This document shows positions 53,157 to 61,267 of a stretch of DNA of 64,000 bases, one piece after another (position 1 is the first letter of the stretch; every line of letters starts with the position of its first letter). The notes under the pieces are model-generated. The model worked only from the letters and a program-made list of their open reading frames with translations, did no database searches and was not told the origin of the DNA. The position numbers were made by a program, and so were the translations under genes. The stretch is from Ramlibacter monticola. GTDB taxonomy: Bacteria; Pseudomonadota; Gammaproteobacteria; Burkholderiales; Burkholderiaceae_C. The stretch covers positions 186,001-250,000 of the forward strand of contig NZ_JAEQNE010000002.1 in assembly GCF_016722785.1 (NCBI RefSeq). Reading direction: 5' to 3'.

Positions 53157-54785
53157 TCAGGCGGAGGGCAGCTTGTAGTCCTTCAGCTGCTCGCGCAGGC
53201 GGGTCTTCAGCATCTTGCCCGTGGCGCCCAAAGGGATCGCGTCCACGAACACCACGTCGTCCGGGACCTGCCACTTGGCGATCTTGCCTTCGTAGAACTT
53301 CAGCAGCTCCTCGCGCGTGAGCTCCGTGCCCGGCTTGCGCACCACGGCGACGATGGGGCGCTCGTCCCACTTCGGGTGGCGCATGCCCACGCAGGCGGCC
53401 ATCTGCACCGCGGGATGCGACATCGCGATGTTCTCGATGTCGATCGAGCTGATCCACTCGCCGCCGGACTTGATCACGTCCTTGCTGCGATCGGTGATCT
53501 GCATGTAGCCGTCGGCGTCGATGGTGGCCACGTCGCCGGTGGGGAACCAGCCGTCCACCAACGGGTCGCCGCCCTCGCCCTTGAAGTACTCGCGCACGAC
53601 CCACGGGCCCTTCACGTACAGGTCGCCGTAGGTCCTGCCGTCCCAGGGCAGTTCCTCGCCGTTGTCGCCGACGATCTTCATGTCGACGCCGTAGATGGCG
53701 CGCCCCTGCTTGAGGCGGATCTTCATCTGCTCCTCGGGCCCCTGCGCGAGGTGCTTGTTCTTCAGCGTGCACAGCGTGCCGAGCGGGCTCATCTCGGTCA
53801 TGCCCCAGGCATGCAGCACGTCGACGCCGTAGTCCTCGCGGAAGGCGTCGATCATGGCGGGCGGGCAGGCGGAGCCGCCGATCACCGTGCGCTTCAGCGA
53901 CGAGAAGCGCAGGCCGTTCGGCTTCATGTGCCCGAGCAGCATCTGCCACACCGTCGGCACGCCCGCCGCATAGGTCACCTGCTCGCCCTCGATCAGCTCG
54001 TACACCGACTTGCCGTCCAGCGCGCCCCCGGGGAACACCACCTTGCAGCCGGTGAGCGCCGCCGAATACGGGATGCCCCAGGCGTTGACGTGGAACATCG
54101 GAACCACCGGCAGCACCGCGTCGCGGGCCGACAGGCACATCACGTCCGGCAGCGCCGCGGCGTAGGCATGCAGGATGGTGGAGCGGTGGCTGTAGAGGGC
54201 CGCCTTGGGATTGCCCGTGGTGCCGCTCGTGTAGCACATGCTCGAAGCCGAGTTCTCGTCGAACGAAGGCCACTGGTACTCCGTGGACTGGCCGCCGATC
54301 CAGTCCTCGTAGCTCACGAGGTTCGGGATCCCGCTGCCGGCCGGCAGGCGGTCGGCGTCGCACAGCGCCACGTACTGCCGGATGCCGGGGCACTTCGCGT
54401 GGACGGCCTGCACCAGCGGCAGGAAGCTCAGGTCGAAGCACAGGACCTGGTCCTCGGCGTGGTTGGCGATCCAGGCGATCTGTTCCGGATGCAGGCGCGG
54501 GTTGATCGTGTGCAGCACGCGGCCCGAGCCGCTGACGCCGAAGTACAGCTCCAGGTGGCGGTAGCCGTTCCAGGCCAGCGTCGCCACCCGGTCGGAGAAC
54601 AGCAGCTTCATGCCGTCGAGCGCGTTGGCGACCTGCCGGGCCCGCCGGGCGACGTCGCGCCAGCGATAGCGGTGGATGTCGCCCTCGACGCGTCGCGACA
54701 CGATCTCGCCATCGCCGTGGTGGCGTTCGGCGTGCACGATCAGCCCCGAAATGAGCAGCGGTTGGTTCTGCATCAGGCCCAGCAT
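53157..54785 (-). CDS. Acyl-CoA ligase (DmdB/long-chain fatty acid CoA ligase-like)
   Basis: The 542-residue adenylate-forming enzyme has CYTSGTTGNPKAALYSH (P-loop), HAWGMTEMSPLG, WFPTGDVATID, ITDRSKDVIKSGGEWIS and the C-terminal catalytic Lys in PLGATGKMLKT. It activates a carboxylic acid to acyl-CoA. The sequence style matches the group with 3-methylmercaptopropionyl-CoA ligase and medium/long-chain ligases. It could feed the liv-imported substrate or fatty acids into beta-oxidation. GAGGAGA precedes the ATG. Confidence 0.92.
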   Translation of the reverse strand: MLGLMQNQPLLISGLIVHAERHHGDGEIVSRRVEGDIHRYRWRDVARRARQVANALDGMKLLFSDRVATLAWNGYRHLELYFGVSGSGRVLHTINPRLHPEQIAWIANHAEDQVLCFDLSFLPLVQAVHAKCPGIRQYVALCDADRLPAGSGIPNLVSYEDWIGGQSTEYQWPSFDENSASSMCYTSGTTGNPKAALYSHRSTILHAYAAALPDVMCLSARDAVLPVVPMFHVNAWGIPYSAALTGCKVVFPGGALDGKSVYELIEGEQVTYAAGVPTVWQMLLGHMKPNGLRFSSLKRTVIGGSACPPAMIDAFREDYGVDVLHAWGMTEMSPLGTLCTLKNKHLAQGPEEQMKIRLKQGRAIYGVDMKIVGDNGEELPWDGRTYGDLYVKGPWVVREYFKGEGGDPLVDGWFPTGDVATIDADGYMQITDRSKDVIKSGGEWISSIDIENIAMSHPAVQMAACVGMRHPKWDERPIVAVVRKPGTELTREELLKFYEGKIAKWQVPDDVVFVDAIPLGATGKMLKTRLREQLKDYKLPSA

Positions 54786-54859
54786 GGGTGGTTCTCCTCG
54801 GTGGTTCTTCCGGGGCGAATGCTATACCGAGCCGCAGGCGCGGCCTGTCGCGCGCAGCC

Positions 54860-56026
54860 TCAGGACGGCGCGTGCGGCTGGAAGAACAGCGTGACCGACG
54901 CGCCCTCGCCCAGCGTGGACTGCACCTCGATCGAGCCGTTGATCGTCTGCATCACGCGCTGGCAGAACATGAGGCCCATGCCGCTGCCGCCGCTGCCGCC
55001 GCGCGTGGTGACCGGCTCCCGCGTGAGCTTGGCCAGCACCTCCGGCGGGATGCCGGGGCCGTTGTCGCGCACGCGGATCCAGTAGCGCCTGCCGGCGGGC
55101 GCCTGTTCGTCCCGGTCCACCTCCAGCCAGAGGTGGCGGTCCTCGCGGCCGCGCAGGACCAGCAGCGCGTTCTTGGCCAGCGTGCACAGCACGAGGTACA
55201 GCAGGTCGCGGCGCCCCGGCAGGCGGAAGTCGTGCTGCACGTCCATCGTGACGCAGGCGCGCTCGGTTTCCTCGAAGGGGAATTCGTCCAGCAGCGCCTC
55301 GACCAGGCTGCTGGCGGTGATCGATTGCGGCGTCGCGTCCGGGTAGGCGTCGCGCGCCGACTGCACGAAGGTGGAGACCAGCGACTGGCAGTAGAGGGCG
55401 CGGCGCTCCGCGCGTTCCAGCGCCGTCACGAGCTCGCCGGGCTGGTCCTCCGAGAAGCGGGCCACGCCGGGCTCGCTGCCCGGTTCGGCCGGGAGATGCC
55501 GCGCCGCCACCGAGGCGACGTAGCCCCGCACGGTCGCCAGCGGCGTATTCAGTTCGTGGGCCAGGAAGCCGAGCGCCTCGCGCAGGGCGGCGACCCGCCC
55601 CTCGTTGACGACCCGCTCCAGGGCCTGGGTCCGGTACAGCTGGAGGGCCTCGCGCAGCGCCTCGCGGGTGGCTTCGCCGTCCAGGGGCTTTTCCAGGATG
55701 CGCAGCACCTTGCCCTGGTTGACGGCGGCGATCGCCACGTCCTTTTCGGCGTAGGCCGTCGCCAGCAGGCGGACCACGTGGCGGAAATCGCGCTGCACCG
55801 CGCGCAGCAGCTTCATGCCGTCGCGCTCGGGCATGCGGTAGTCGGTGACCAGCACGCCGAATTCCTGGCTGCGTTCGCGCAGGATGTTCAGAGCCTCCTC
55901 GGCGCCGCCGGCGGTGTGCACGCGGAATTCGTCGCCGAACTCGCGGGCGAACCACTTGCGGGAGGTGGGCTCGTCATCGACGAAAAGGATCGCCGGCACT
56001 TCGCCGGCGAAATCGGGAACCTGCAT
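54860..56026 (-). CDS. Receiver-histidine kinase fusion, soluble
   Basis: This 388-residue cytosolic protein has an N-terminal receiver with acidic pair FVDDE, D62 in VLVTDYRMPERDG and K113 in ILEKPLD. A HisKA-like segment follows with H157 in FLAHELNTPLATVRG, then an HATPase with TLAKNALLVLR, RDNGPGIPP and GGSGMGLMFCQRVMQ. The C-terminal part resembles the kinase domains of the CqsS-like proteins at 43 and 46 kb (shared GLxFCxRxMQ). With no sensor domain, it must receive its input by phosphotransfer or protein contact. It lies 33 bp from the Hpt gene on the same strand, suggesting a two-protein relay. Confidence 0.88.
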   Translation of the reverse strand: MQVPDFAGEVPAILFVDDEPTSRKWFAREFGDEFRVHTAGGAEEALNILRERSQEFGVLVTDYRMPERDGMKLLRAVQRDFRHVVRLLATAYAEKDVAIAAVNQGKVLRILEKPLDGEATREALREALQLYRTQALERVVNEGRVAALREALGFLAHELNTPLATVRGYVASVAARHLPAEPGSEPGVARFSEDQPGELVTALERAERRALYCQSLVSTFVQSARDAYPDATPQSITASSLVEALLDEFPFEETERACVTMDVQHDFRLPGRRDLLYLVLCTLAKNALLVLRGREDRHLWLEVDRDEQAPAGRRYWIRVRDNGPGIPPEVLAKLTREPVTTRGGSGGSGMGLMFCQRVMQTINGSIEVQSTLGEGASVTLFFQPHAPS

Positions 56027-56059
56027 GCGAACGTCCTCAGGGGCGCGGCCCGCGCCCTT

Positions 56060-56962
56060 TCAAGAGGCGCTGGAGCGCGCCTGCTGAGAACAGTATGCCC
56101 TGAGGGCCTCTTCGGTGCGACGCGCCAGCTGGTTCAGCTGGGGCAGCCAGTCGGGGGCGGCGGGCCATTGCCCGTGCTCGAGCAGCGGGACATACAGCTT
56201 GCGCACCTGCTGGTACAGGCCCTGGGCGCCGGCCTCGCCGCTCATGCCCAGCAGCGAGTGCAGCGCCGCCAGGCTGGCCTGCGCGTCGGACTCGCGCGCC
56301 GCGTCGTGGACGGCGGCCACCAGGCGGGCCATCTCCGGCAGGTAGTCGTTGACCAGGTCGTCCAGCATGCCGATGCGCCTGTAGCTTTCCAGCCGCTGCA
56401 GGTTCAGCAGGGCCTCGGTGGCGACGGAGGTGGCGGTGGCCGACGCGGCCGGCTGGGCGCGCTGCGCACGCGCGGCGCCGGACGCCATGAAGCGGGTGAG
56501 GGTTTCGTACAGCAGAGTCGTCTCCACGGGCTTGAGCAGCAAGCCGTCGATGCCGGCGGCGGCCAGGGCCGCTTCGGCGGAAGCATCGGAACGCGTGGCC
56601 ACGGCCACGACGGGGACTTCGGACCAGGGCGCGCCGGCGGCGCGGATGGCGCGGGCGACGGCGGGGCCGTCGAGGCCGGGCGTCTCCAGCGACAGGATCA
56701 CGGCGTCCACGCCCTCGTGTGCGCGCAGGGCGTCGAACACGGCGGCGCCGGCGGGAACCACCTCGGCGCCGCCCTGGCGCAGGGCGTCAGCCAGCGCCTG
56801 CGCGCCCTCGGCGAGCAGGATGCGGCGGCCGGCGAGCGGCGCGGGACCGGGCTTGCCGGAGCGGTGTTTCATGAAGTGCTGGAGGACGCTGCGGCGCGGG
56901 GCTTGCGCCCGGCGGCGACCGATGAACAGTTCCAGCCCGAACTTTAGCGCCAGGGCGCTCAT
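56060..56962 (-). CDS. Hpt phosphotransfer protein with inactive receiver domain
   Basis: This protein of about 300 residues combines a receiver-like domain (about 45-160) with a C-terminal Hpt domain. In the receiver the acidic pair is replaced (ILLAEGAQ) and the phosphoacceptor Asp is Ser ([13 protein letters not shown]91), while the Lys of LLLKP remains, so it cannot be phosphorylated normally. The Hpt His is in [19 protein letters not shown] (H235). The start is uncertain: an in-frame GTG at 57016 would add 18 residues. I chose the ATG at 56962. Both it and the adjacent receiver-kinase may serve the hybrid kinases at 43-48 kb, whose receiver domains need an Hpt partner, but this is inference. 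Confidence 0.82.
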   Translation of the reverse strand: MSALALKFGLELFIGRRRAQAPRRSVLQHFMKHRSGKPGPAPLAGRRILLAEGAQALADALRQGGAEVVPAGAAVFDALRAHEGVDAVILSLETPGLDGPAVARAIRAAGAPWSEVPVVAVATRSDASAEAALAAAGIDGLLLKPVETTLLYETLTRFMASGAARAQRAQPAASATATSVATEALLNLQRLESYRRIGMLDDLVNDYLPEMARLVAAVHDAARESDAQASLAALHSLLGMSGEAGAQGLYQQVRKLYVPLLEHGQWPAAPDWLPQLNQLARRTEEALRAYCSQQARSSAS

Positions 56963-57165
56963 CACCGGTTCCGCGAGGGTGTGTGCGCGGCGGTCCGGGG
57001 GGCGTGCCTTCGGCACGGACCCGAATTTTTTCTCATTGCTTCTTCCTCCCTCTCTGTCCGGCCCTTCAGGTACTCGGCCGGACCATTCTGACCGACGGGC
57101 CCGGCCCGGTGCTAAGTCTTTCCCCTAGGACGCATCGGAGATGGCCCGCAGGGGACAATGGCCCG

Positions 57166-58656
57166 ATGGATGATGCTGTCGCGGAAAGCGCACAGGCGCT
57201 GCGGCTCGGCGTGCGCTGGCACCACGGGTTCGCGGAACTGGGGCCTTCCTTCTCCACCGAGCTCGCGCCCACCCCCCTGGCCGGGCCCCATCTCGTTTCG
57301 CTCAACGTGCCCCTGGCGCGGGAGCTGGGACTGGATCCCGCCCTGCTTGCCAGCCCCCCCGGCGTCGCGGCCTGGACCGGCAACCTGCCGCTGGAAGGCA
57401 GCCGGCCGCTCGCCAGCGTGTACAGCGGGCACCAGTTCGGCGTCTGGGCCGGCCAGCTCGGGGACGGCCGTGCGATCCTGCTCGGAGGCATCGCCACGCC
57501 CGCCGGCGTGCAGGAACTGCAGCTCAAGGGCGCGGGACGCACGCCCTATTCCCGCATGGGCGACGGCCGTGCGGTGCTGCGTTCCAGCATCCGGGAGTAC
57601 CTGTGCTCCGAAGCCATGCAGGGCCTGGGCATCCCCACCACCCGCGCGCTGGTCGTGACCGGCTCGCCGCAGCCGGTGCGGCGCGAGGAGGTGGAGACGG
57701 CAGCCGTCGTCACGCGGGTCGCCCCCAGCTTCGTGCGCTTCGGCCACTTCGAGCACTTCGCCGCCCGCGGCCAGGAAGAACCGCTGCGGCAGCTGGCAGA
57801 CTACGTGATCGACACCTTCTATCCGGAGTGCCGCGCGGGCGCGCGCCTGGCCGGCAACCCGTACGCGGCCCTGCTGGAACAGGTCAGCGAGCGCACGGCC
57901 GCCCTGGTGGCGCAGTGGCAGGCGGCAGGCTTCTGCCACGGGGTGATGAACACCGACAACATGAGCATCCTGGGGCTCACCATCGACTACGGGCCGTTCC
58001 AGTTCCTCGATGCCTTCGTGCCGGACCACATCTGCAACCACAGCGACGACACGGGCCGCTACGCCTACAACCGGCAGCCCAACGTCGCCTACTGGAACCT
58101 GTTCTGCCTCGGCCAGGCCCTGTTGCCGCTGATCGCCGACCAGGAACTGGCCCTGGCCGCGCTGGAGTCGTACAAGACGGTCTTTCCGCGCGAACTGGAA
58201 ATGCGCATGCGCGCCAAACTGGGGCTCGGGGAGGAACAGCCGGGCGACCGCGAACTGGTGGAAGGCATCCTGAAACTGCTGGCCGCGGACCGGGTAGATT
58301 ACCCGGTCTTCTGGCGCCGCCTGTCGCGCTTCGTGGCGGGCGACGGGCTGGATCCCGTGCGCGACCTGTTCCTGGACCGGGAGGGCTTCGACGGCTGGCG
58401 ACTACATTACGAGGCGCGCCTGCCGCACGACCGCCAGGCGGCCTCCCAGGGCATGCTGCGTACCAACCCGAACTACGTATTGCGCAACCATTTGTGCGAA
58501 CTCGCGATACGGCAGGCGAAACTCGGCGACTTTTCCGAGGTCGAAGCCCTGCTGCGCCTCGTCCAGTCGCCCTTCGAGGACCATCCCGGAGACGACGACA
58601 AGGCCGGCTTCCCGCCCGACTGGGCTGCCCACATCGAGATCAGCTGCTCCTCATGA
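57166..58656 (+). CDS. selO: Protein adenylyltransferase SelO (YdiU)
   Basis: This 496-residue pseudokinase-fold enzyme AMPylates proteins. Family signatures include [58 protein letters not shown] and [10 protein letters not shown]. The C-terminus ends SCSS, with the conserved Cys reported to sense redox state. The ATG at 57166 gives the usual N-terminus. Its stop overlaps the msrB start by 4 bp; methionine sulfoxide reductase next door fits the known link of SelO to oxidative stress. Confidence 0.94.
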   Translation: MDDAVAESAQALRLGVRWHHGFAELGPSFSTELAPTPLAGPHLVSLNVPLARELGLDPALLASPPGVAAWTGNLPLEGSRPLASVYSGHQFGVWAGQLGDGRAILLGGIATPAGVQELQLKGAGRTPYSRMGDGRAVLRSSIREYLCSEAMQGLGIPTTRALVVTGSPQPVRREEVETAAVVTRVAPSFVRFGHFEHFAARGQEEPLRQLADYVIDTFYPECRAGARLAGNPYAALLEQVSERTAALVAQWQAAGFCHGVMNTDNMSILGLTIDYGPFQFLDAFVPDHICNHSDDTGRYAYNRQPNVAYWNLFCLGQALLPLIADQELALAALESYKTVFPRELEMRMRAKLGLGEEQPGDRELVEGILKLLAADRVDYPVFWRRLSRFVAGDGLDPVRDLFLDREGFDGWRLHYEARLPHDRQAASQGMLRTNPNYVLRNHLCELAIRQAKLGDFSEVEALLRLVQSPFEDHPGDDDKAGFPPDWAAHIEISCSS

Positions 58657-59087
58657 CATCCAGAGACGACTTCCCGATCCAGAAGACGGACGCCGAATGG
58701 AAGGCGATCCTGGCGCAGAAAGGCGCCGAACCCGGGGCCTACCAGGTCACCCGCCAGGCCTCCACCGAGCGCCCCTTCACCGGGAAGTACGAGCGGGTCT
58801 GGGCCGACGGCAGCTATCACTGCATCTGCTGCGGCGCCAAATTGTTCGATGCGGGCACCAAATTCGACGCCGGCTGCGGCTGGCCCAGCTTTTCGCTGGC
58901 CGTGCCCGGTGCGATCCGGGAAATCCAGGACGCGAGCCACGGGATGGTACGCACCGAGACCGTGTGTGCACAATGTGGGGCCCATCTCGGCCATGTCTTC
59001 CCCGACGGCCCGGCGCCGACCGGGTTGCGTTACTGCATGAACTCCGCCTCGCTCGATTTCCATCCGGCGCCAGGAAAGCCTGAATGA
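58653..59087 (+). CDS. msrB: Peptide methionine-R-sulfoxide reductase
   Basis: The 144-residue enzyme has two CxxC zinc sites (CICCG and CAQCG), GCGWPSF and the catalytic Cys in RYCMNSASL. It reduces R-methionine sulfoxide in proteins in the cytoplasm. It overlaps selO upstream and yciB downstream by 4 bp each, so the three are co-translated. Confidence 0.95.
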   Translation: MTSRDDFPIQKTDAEWKAILAQKGAEPGAYQVTRQASTERPFTGKYERVWADGSYHCICCGAKLFDAGTKFDAGCGWPSFSLAVPGAIREIQDASHGMVRTETVCAQCGAHLGHVFPDGPAPTGLRYCMNSASLDFHPAPGKPE

Positions 59088-59644
59088 AACTGTTCCTCGA
59101 CTTCTTTCCCATCGTCCTGTTCTTCGTGGCTTTCAAGCTGGGGGGCATCTACGTGGCGACGGGCGTGGCGATCGTCGCCACCATCGCGCAGATCGCCTGG
59201 CTGAAGTATTCCCGCGGCAAGGTCGAACCGATGCAGTGGCTCAGCCTCGGGATCATCGTGCTGTTCGGGGGGGCGACCATCCTGGCCCACGACGAGACCT
59301 TCATCAAGTGGAAGCCCACCGTGCTCTATTGGCTGATGGGCGGTGCGCTGGCAGGCGGCCTTTTGTTCTTCCGCAAGAATCTGCTCAAGTCGCTCATGGG
59401 CTCGCAGATGGAACTGCCCGACCCGGCTTGGCGGGCGATGAACTGGAGCTGGGTGGCGTTCTTCGCGGTGATGGGCGTGCTGAACCTCTGGGTCGCCTAC
59501 CACTTCGACACCAACACCTGGGTGAATTTCAAGCTGTTCGGGGGGCTGGGGCTGATGGCGCTGTTCGTGATCGCCCAGGCGCTCTACCTGAGCCGCTACA
59601 TGAAGGACGGCAAGCAGGCCGAGGCGGGGGCGCGGGATTCGTGA
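59084..59644 (+). CDS. yciB: Inner-membrane septation/spanning protein YciB (IspZ)
   Basis: The 186-residue protein has five TM helices and family motifs at the start ([19 protein letters not shown]), [19 protein letters not shown], and the C-terminal [11 protein letters not shown]. YciB is linked to cell-envelope synthesis and septation. Its start overlaps msrB by 4 bp and its stop TGA overlaps the bolA ATG by one base. Confidence 0.95.
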   Translation: MKLFLDFFPIVLFFVAFKLGGIYVATGVAIVATIAQIAWLKYSRGKVEPMQWLSLGIIVLFGGATILAHDETFIKWKPTVLYWLMGGALAGGLLFFRKNLLKSLMGSQMELPDPAWRAMNWSWVAFFAVMGVLNLWVAYHFDTNTWVNFKLFGGLGLMALFVIAQALYLSRYMKDGKQAEAGARDS

Positions 59645-59928
59645 TGGCGGTCGGAACGGGGATCACCGCGGAGGCGCTGCGCGCGCGCCTGGTGGAACAA
59701 CTGGGCGCCACCCGGGTCGAAGTGCTGGACGAAAGCGCAGCGCACCTGGGGCATGCGGGCCAGGACGGCACCGGCGTCGGCACCCATTTTCGGGTCCGCG
59801 TGGCGGCGCCGCGGTTCGCAGGGATGAGCAAGGTTGCCTGCCATCGCCTTGTGTATGATGCCCTGCGCGACTATATAGCCCGTGAGCGCGGCGTTCACGC
59901 GCTGGCCATCGAAACCTCCGAAACCTGA
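59644..59928 (+). CDS. BolA-family protein
   Basis: This 94-residue protein of the BolA fold has the pattern GTHFRVRVAAPRFAGMSKVACHRLVYDAL, in which the conserved His and the helix are typical. BolA proteins bind monothiol glutaredoxins and Fe-S clusters, or act as transcription regulators. It is in the conserved order msrB-yciB-bolA-PPIase of beta-proteobacteria. The ATG at 59644 overlaps the yciB stop. Confidence 0.93.
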   Translation: MAVGTGITAEALRARLVEQLGATRVEVLDESAAHLGHAGQDGTGVGTHFRVRVAAPRFAGMSKVACHRLVYDALRDYIARERGVHALAIETSET

Positions 59929-59953
59929 CTGATTCCGTTCCAAGGGATACCCC

Positions 59954-60733
59954 ATGAAGAAAGTGCTCCTGACCGCGGTCGCCGCGGCCTCCATCGGCCT
60001 CGCCTTGCCCGCCGCGGCGCAGAACGTGGCCATCGTCAATGGCAAGCCGGTTCCCAAGGAACGCGTCGAGATGCTGTCGGCCCAGCTGGCGAAGGCCGGC
60101 CGCCAGGTCAGCCCCGAGATGCAGGGCCAGCTGAAGGATGAGGTCATCACGCGCGAGATCTTCATGCAGGAAGCGCAGAAGCGCGGCCTGGACGCCAGCG
60201 ACGACTACAAGGCTCAGCTGGAGCTGGCCCGCCAGACCATCCTGATCCGCGAGCTGTTCGCCGATTACCAGAAGAAGAACCCGGTGACGGATGCCGAGGT
60301 GAAGGCCGAGTACGACAAGTTCGTGGCGGCCAGCGGCGGCAAGGAATACAAGGCCCGCCACATCCTGGTGGAGAAGGAAGACGAGGCCAAGAAGATCCTC
60401 GCCGACCTGAAGAAGGGCTCGAAGTTCGAGGAACTGGCCAAGAAGCTGTCCAAGGACCCGGGCTCCGGCCAGAATGGCGGCGACCTGGACTGGGCCAATC
60501 CGAGCAGCTACGTGCCCGAATTCGCCGAGGCCATGATCAAGCTGAAGAAGGGCGAGACGACGCCGGCGCCGGTGAAGTCCCAGTTCGGCTGGCACGTGAT
60601 CCGCGTCGACGACATCCGCGACGCCCAGATGCCCAAGTTCGACGAAGTGAAGCCGCAGATCGCGCAGCAGCTGCAGCAGCAGAAGCTGGCGCAGTTCCAG
60701 GAAAGCCTGCGCAAGGCCGCGAAGGTCGAATAA
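59954..60733 (+). CDS. Periplasmic parvulin-type peptidyl-prolyl isomerase
   Basis: The 259-residue protein has a signal peptide (cleaved after AAAQ region near residue 23), an N-terminal chaperone helical region and a parvulin domain: KARHILVEKEDEAKKIL, SKDPGSGQNGGDLDW and QFGWHVIRVDD. It assists folding of outer-membrane or secreted proteins. The C-terminal Gln-rich helix (QLQQQKLAQFQESLRKAAK) is usual. A strong terminator follows at 60775. Confidence 0.94.
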   Translation: MKKVLLTAVAAASIGLALPAAAQNVAIVNGKPVPKERVEMLSAQLAKAGRQVSPEMQGQLKDEVITREIFMQEAQKRGLDASDDYKAQLELARQTILIRELFADYQKKNPVTDAEVKAEYDKFVAASGGKEYKARHILVEKEDEAKKILADLKKGSKFEELAKKLSKDPGSGQNGGDLDWANPSSYVPEFAEAMIKLKKGETTPAPVKSQFGWHVIRVDDIRDAQMPKFDEVKPQIAQQLQQQKLAQFQESLRKAAKVE

Positions 60734-60774
60734 GCTTTGCTTCCCCCACCCCCGTGCAGGCGGGGACCAGAGAG

Positions 60775-60802
60775 GCGGCCCATCCCTGGGCCGCTTTTTT
60801 TT
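60775..60802 (+). terminator. Rho-independent terminator after the PPIase
   Basis: GCGGCCCA-TCCC-TGGGCCGC (60775-60794) is a perfect 8-bp stem followed by eight Ts (60795-60802). It ends the selO-msrB-yciB-bolA-PPIase transcript. Confidence 0.93.
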
Positions 60803-61267
60803 GGTTCTTCGCCGATCTCCGGGGAGGCTGCTGGACCTAGGTTCATTTCCGCCGGATGAGGGAAATCCACGGGTGCGCGGTGGCTTTCTTGCCGGACCAG
60901 AACGGGGCTGTCCGTCTCTGCGACTGTCCCCCGGCGCGGATGAGAGACGCGCCCCGGGGTGAGCGCCGCGCCCGCGCCTCCTCCTTTATGTCGCCGAGCC
61001 GGACAGCCCCGCTCTGGTCCTGCGCCGCGCCAGGTTCGCGCGCAGCGGCTCCGTTGACGCGCGCCGCAAGCCGTCCCCGCAAGATGCAGGTGCGCGAGGG
61101 AAGCTGCCTGGTCCGGCCCACTGGCAACGAATCGAGCCAGCGGCTGACAGCGCCAATTCGAACCACCGCTCTTCGCCGTACTCGCTTTCACCCCCTCCCG
61201 CAGATCGGCGAAGGATGCGTTAAACGGCTCAGGCGCATGCCCCCGGCGCGTCGAAACCTGCCCGGGA
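60803..61267. other. Intergenic region with a long inverted repeat, no gene
   Basis: I see no gene in this 465-bp stretch. It contains a 21-bp inverted repeat with one mismatch: 60894-60914 and 61000-61020 (GGACCAGA-CGGGGCTGTCCG arms), separated by 85 bp that themselves hold smaller complementary stretches (CCCCCGGCGCG and CGCGCCCCGGGG near 60926-60960). Such a nested structure could be a structured RNA or a small mobile element. It lies between the terminator and the 3' end of the RTX gene. Confidence 0.6.
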
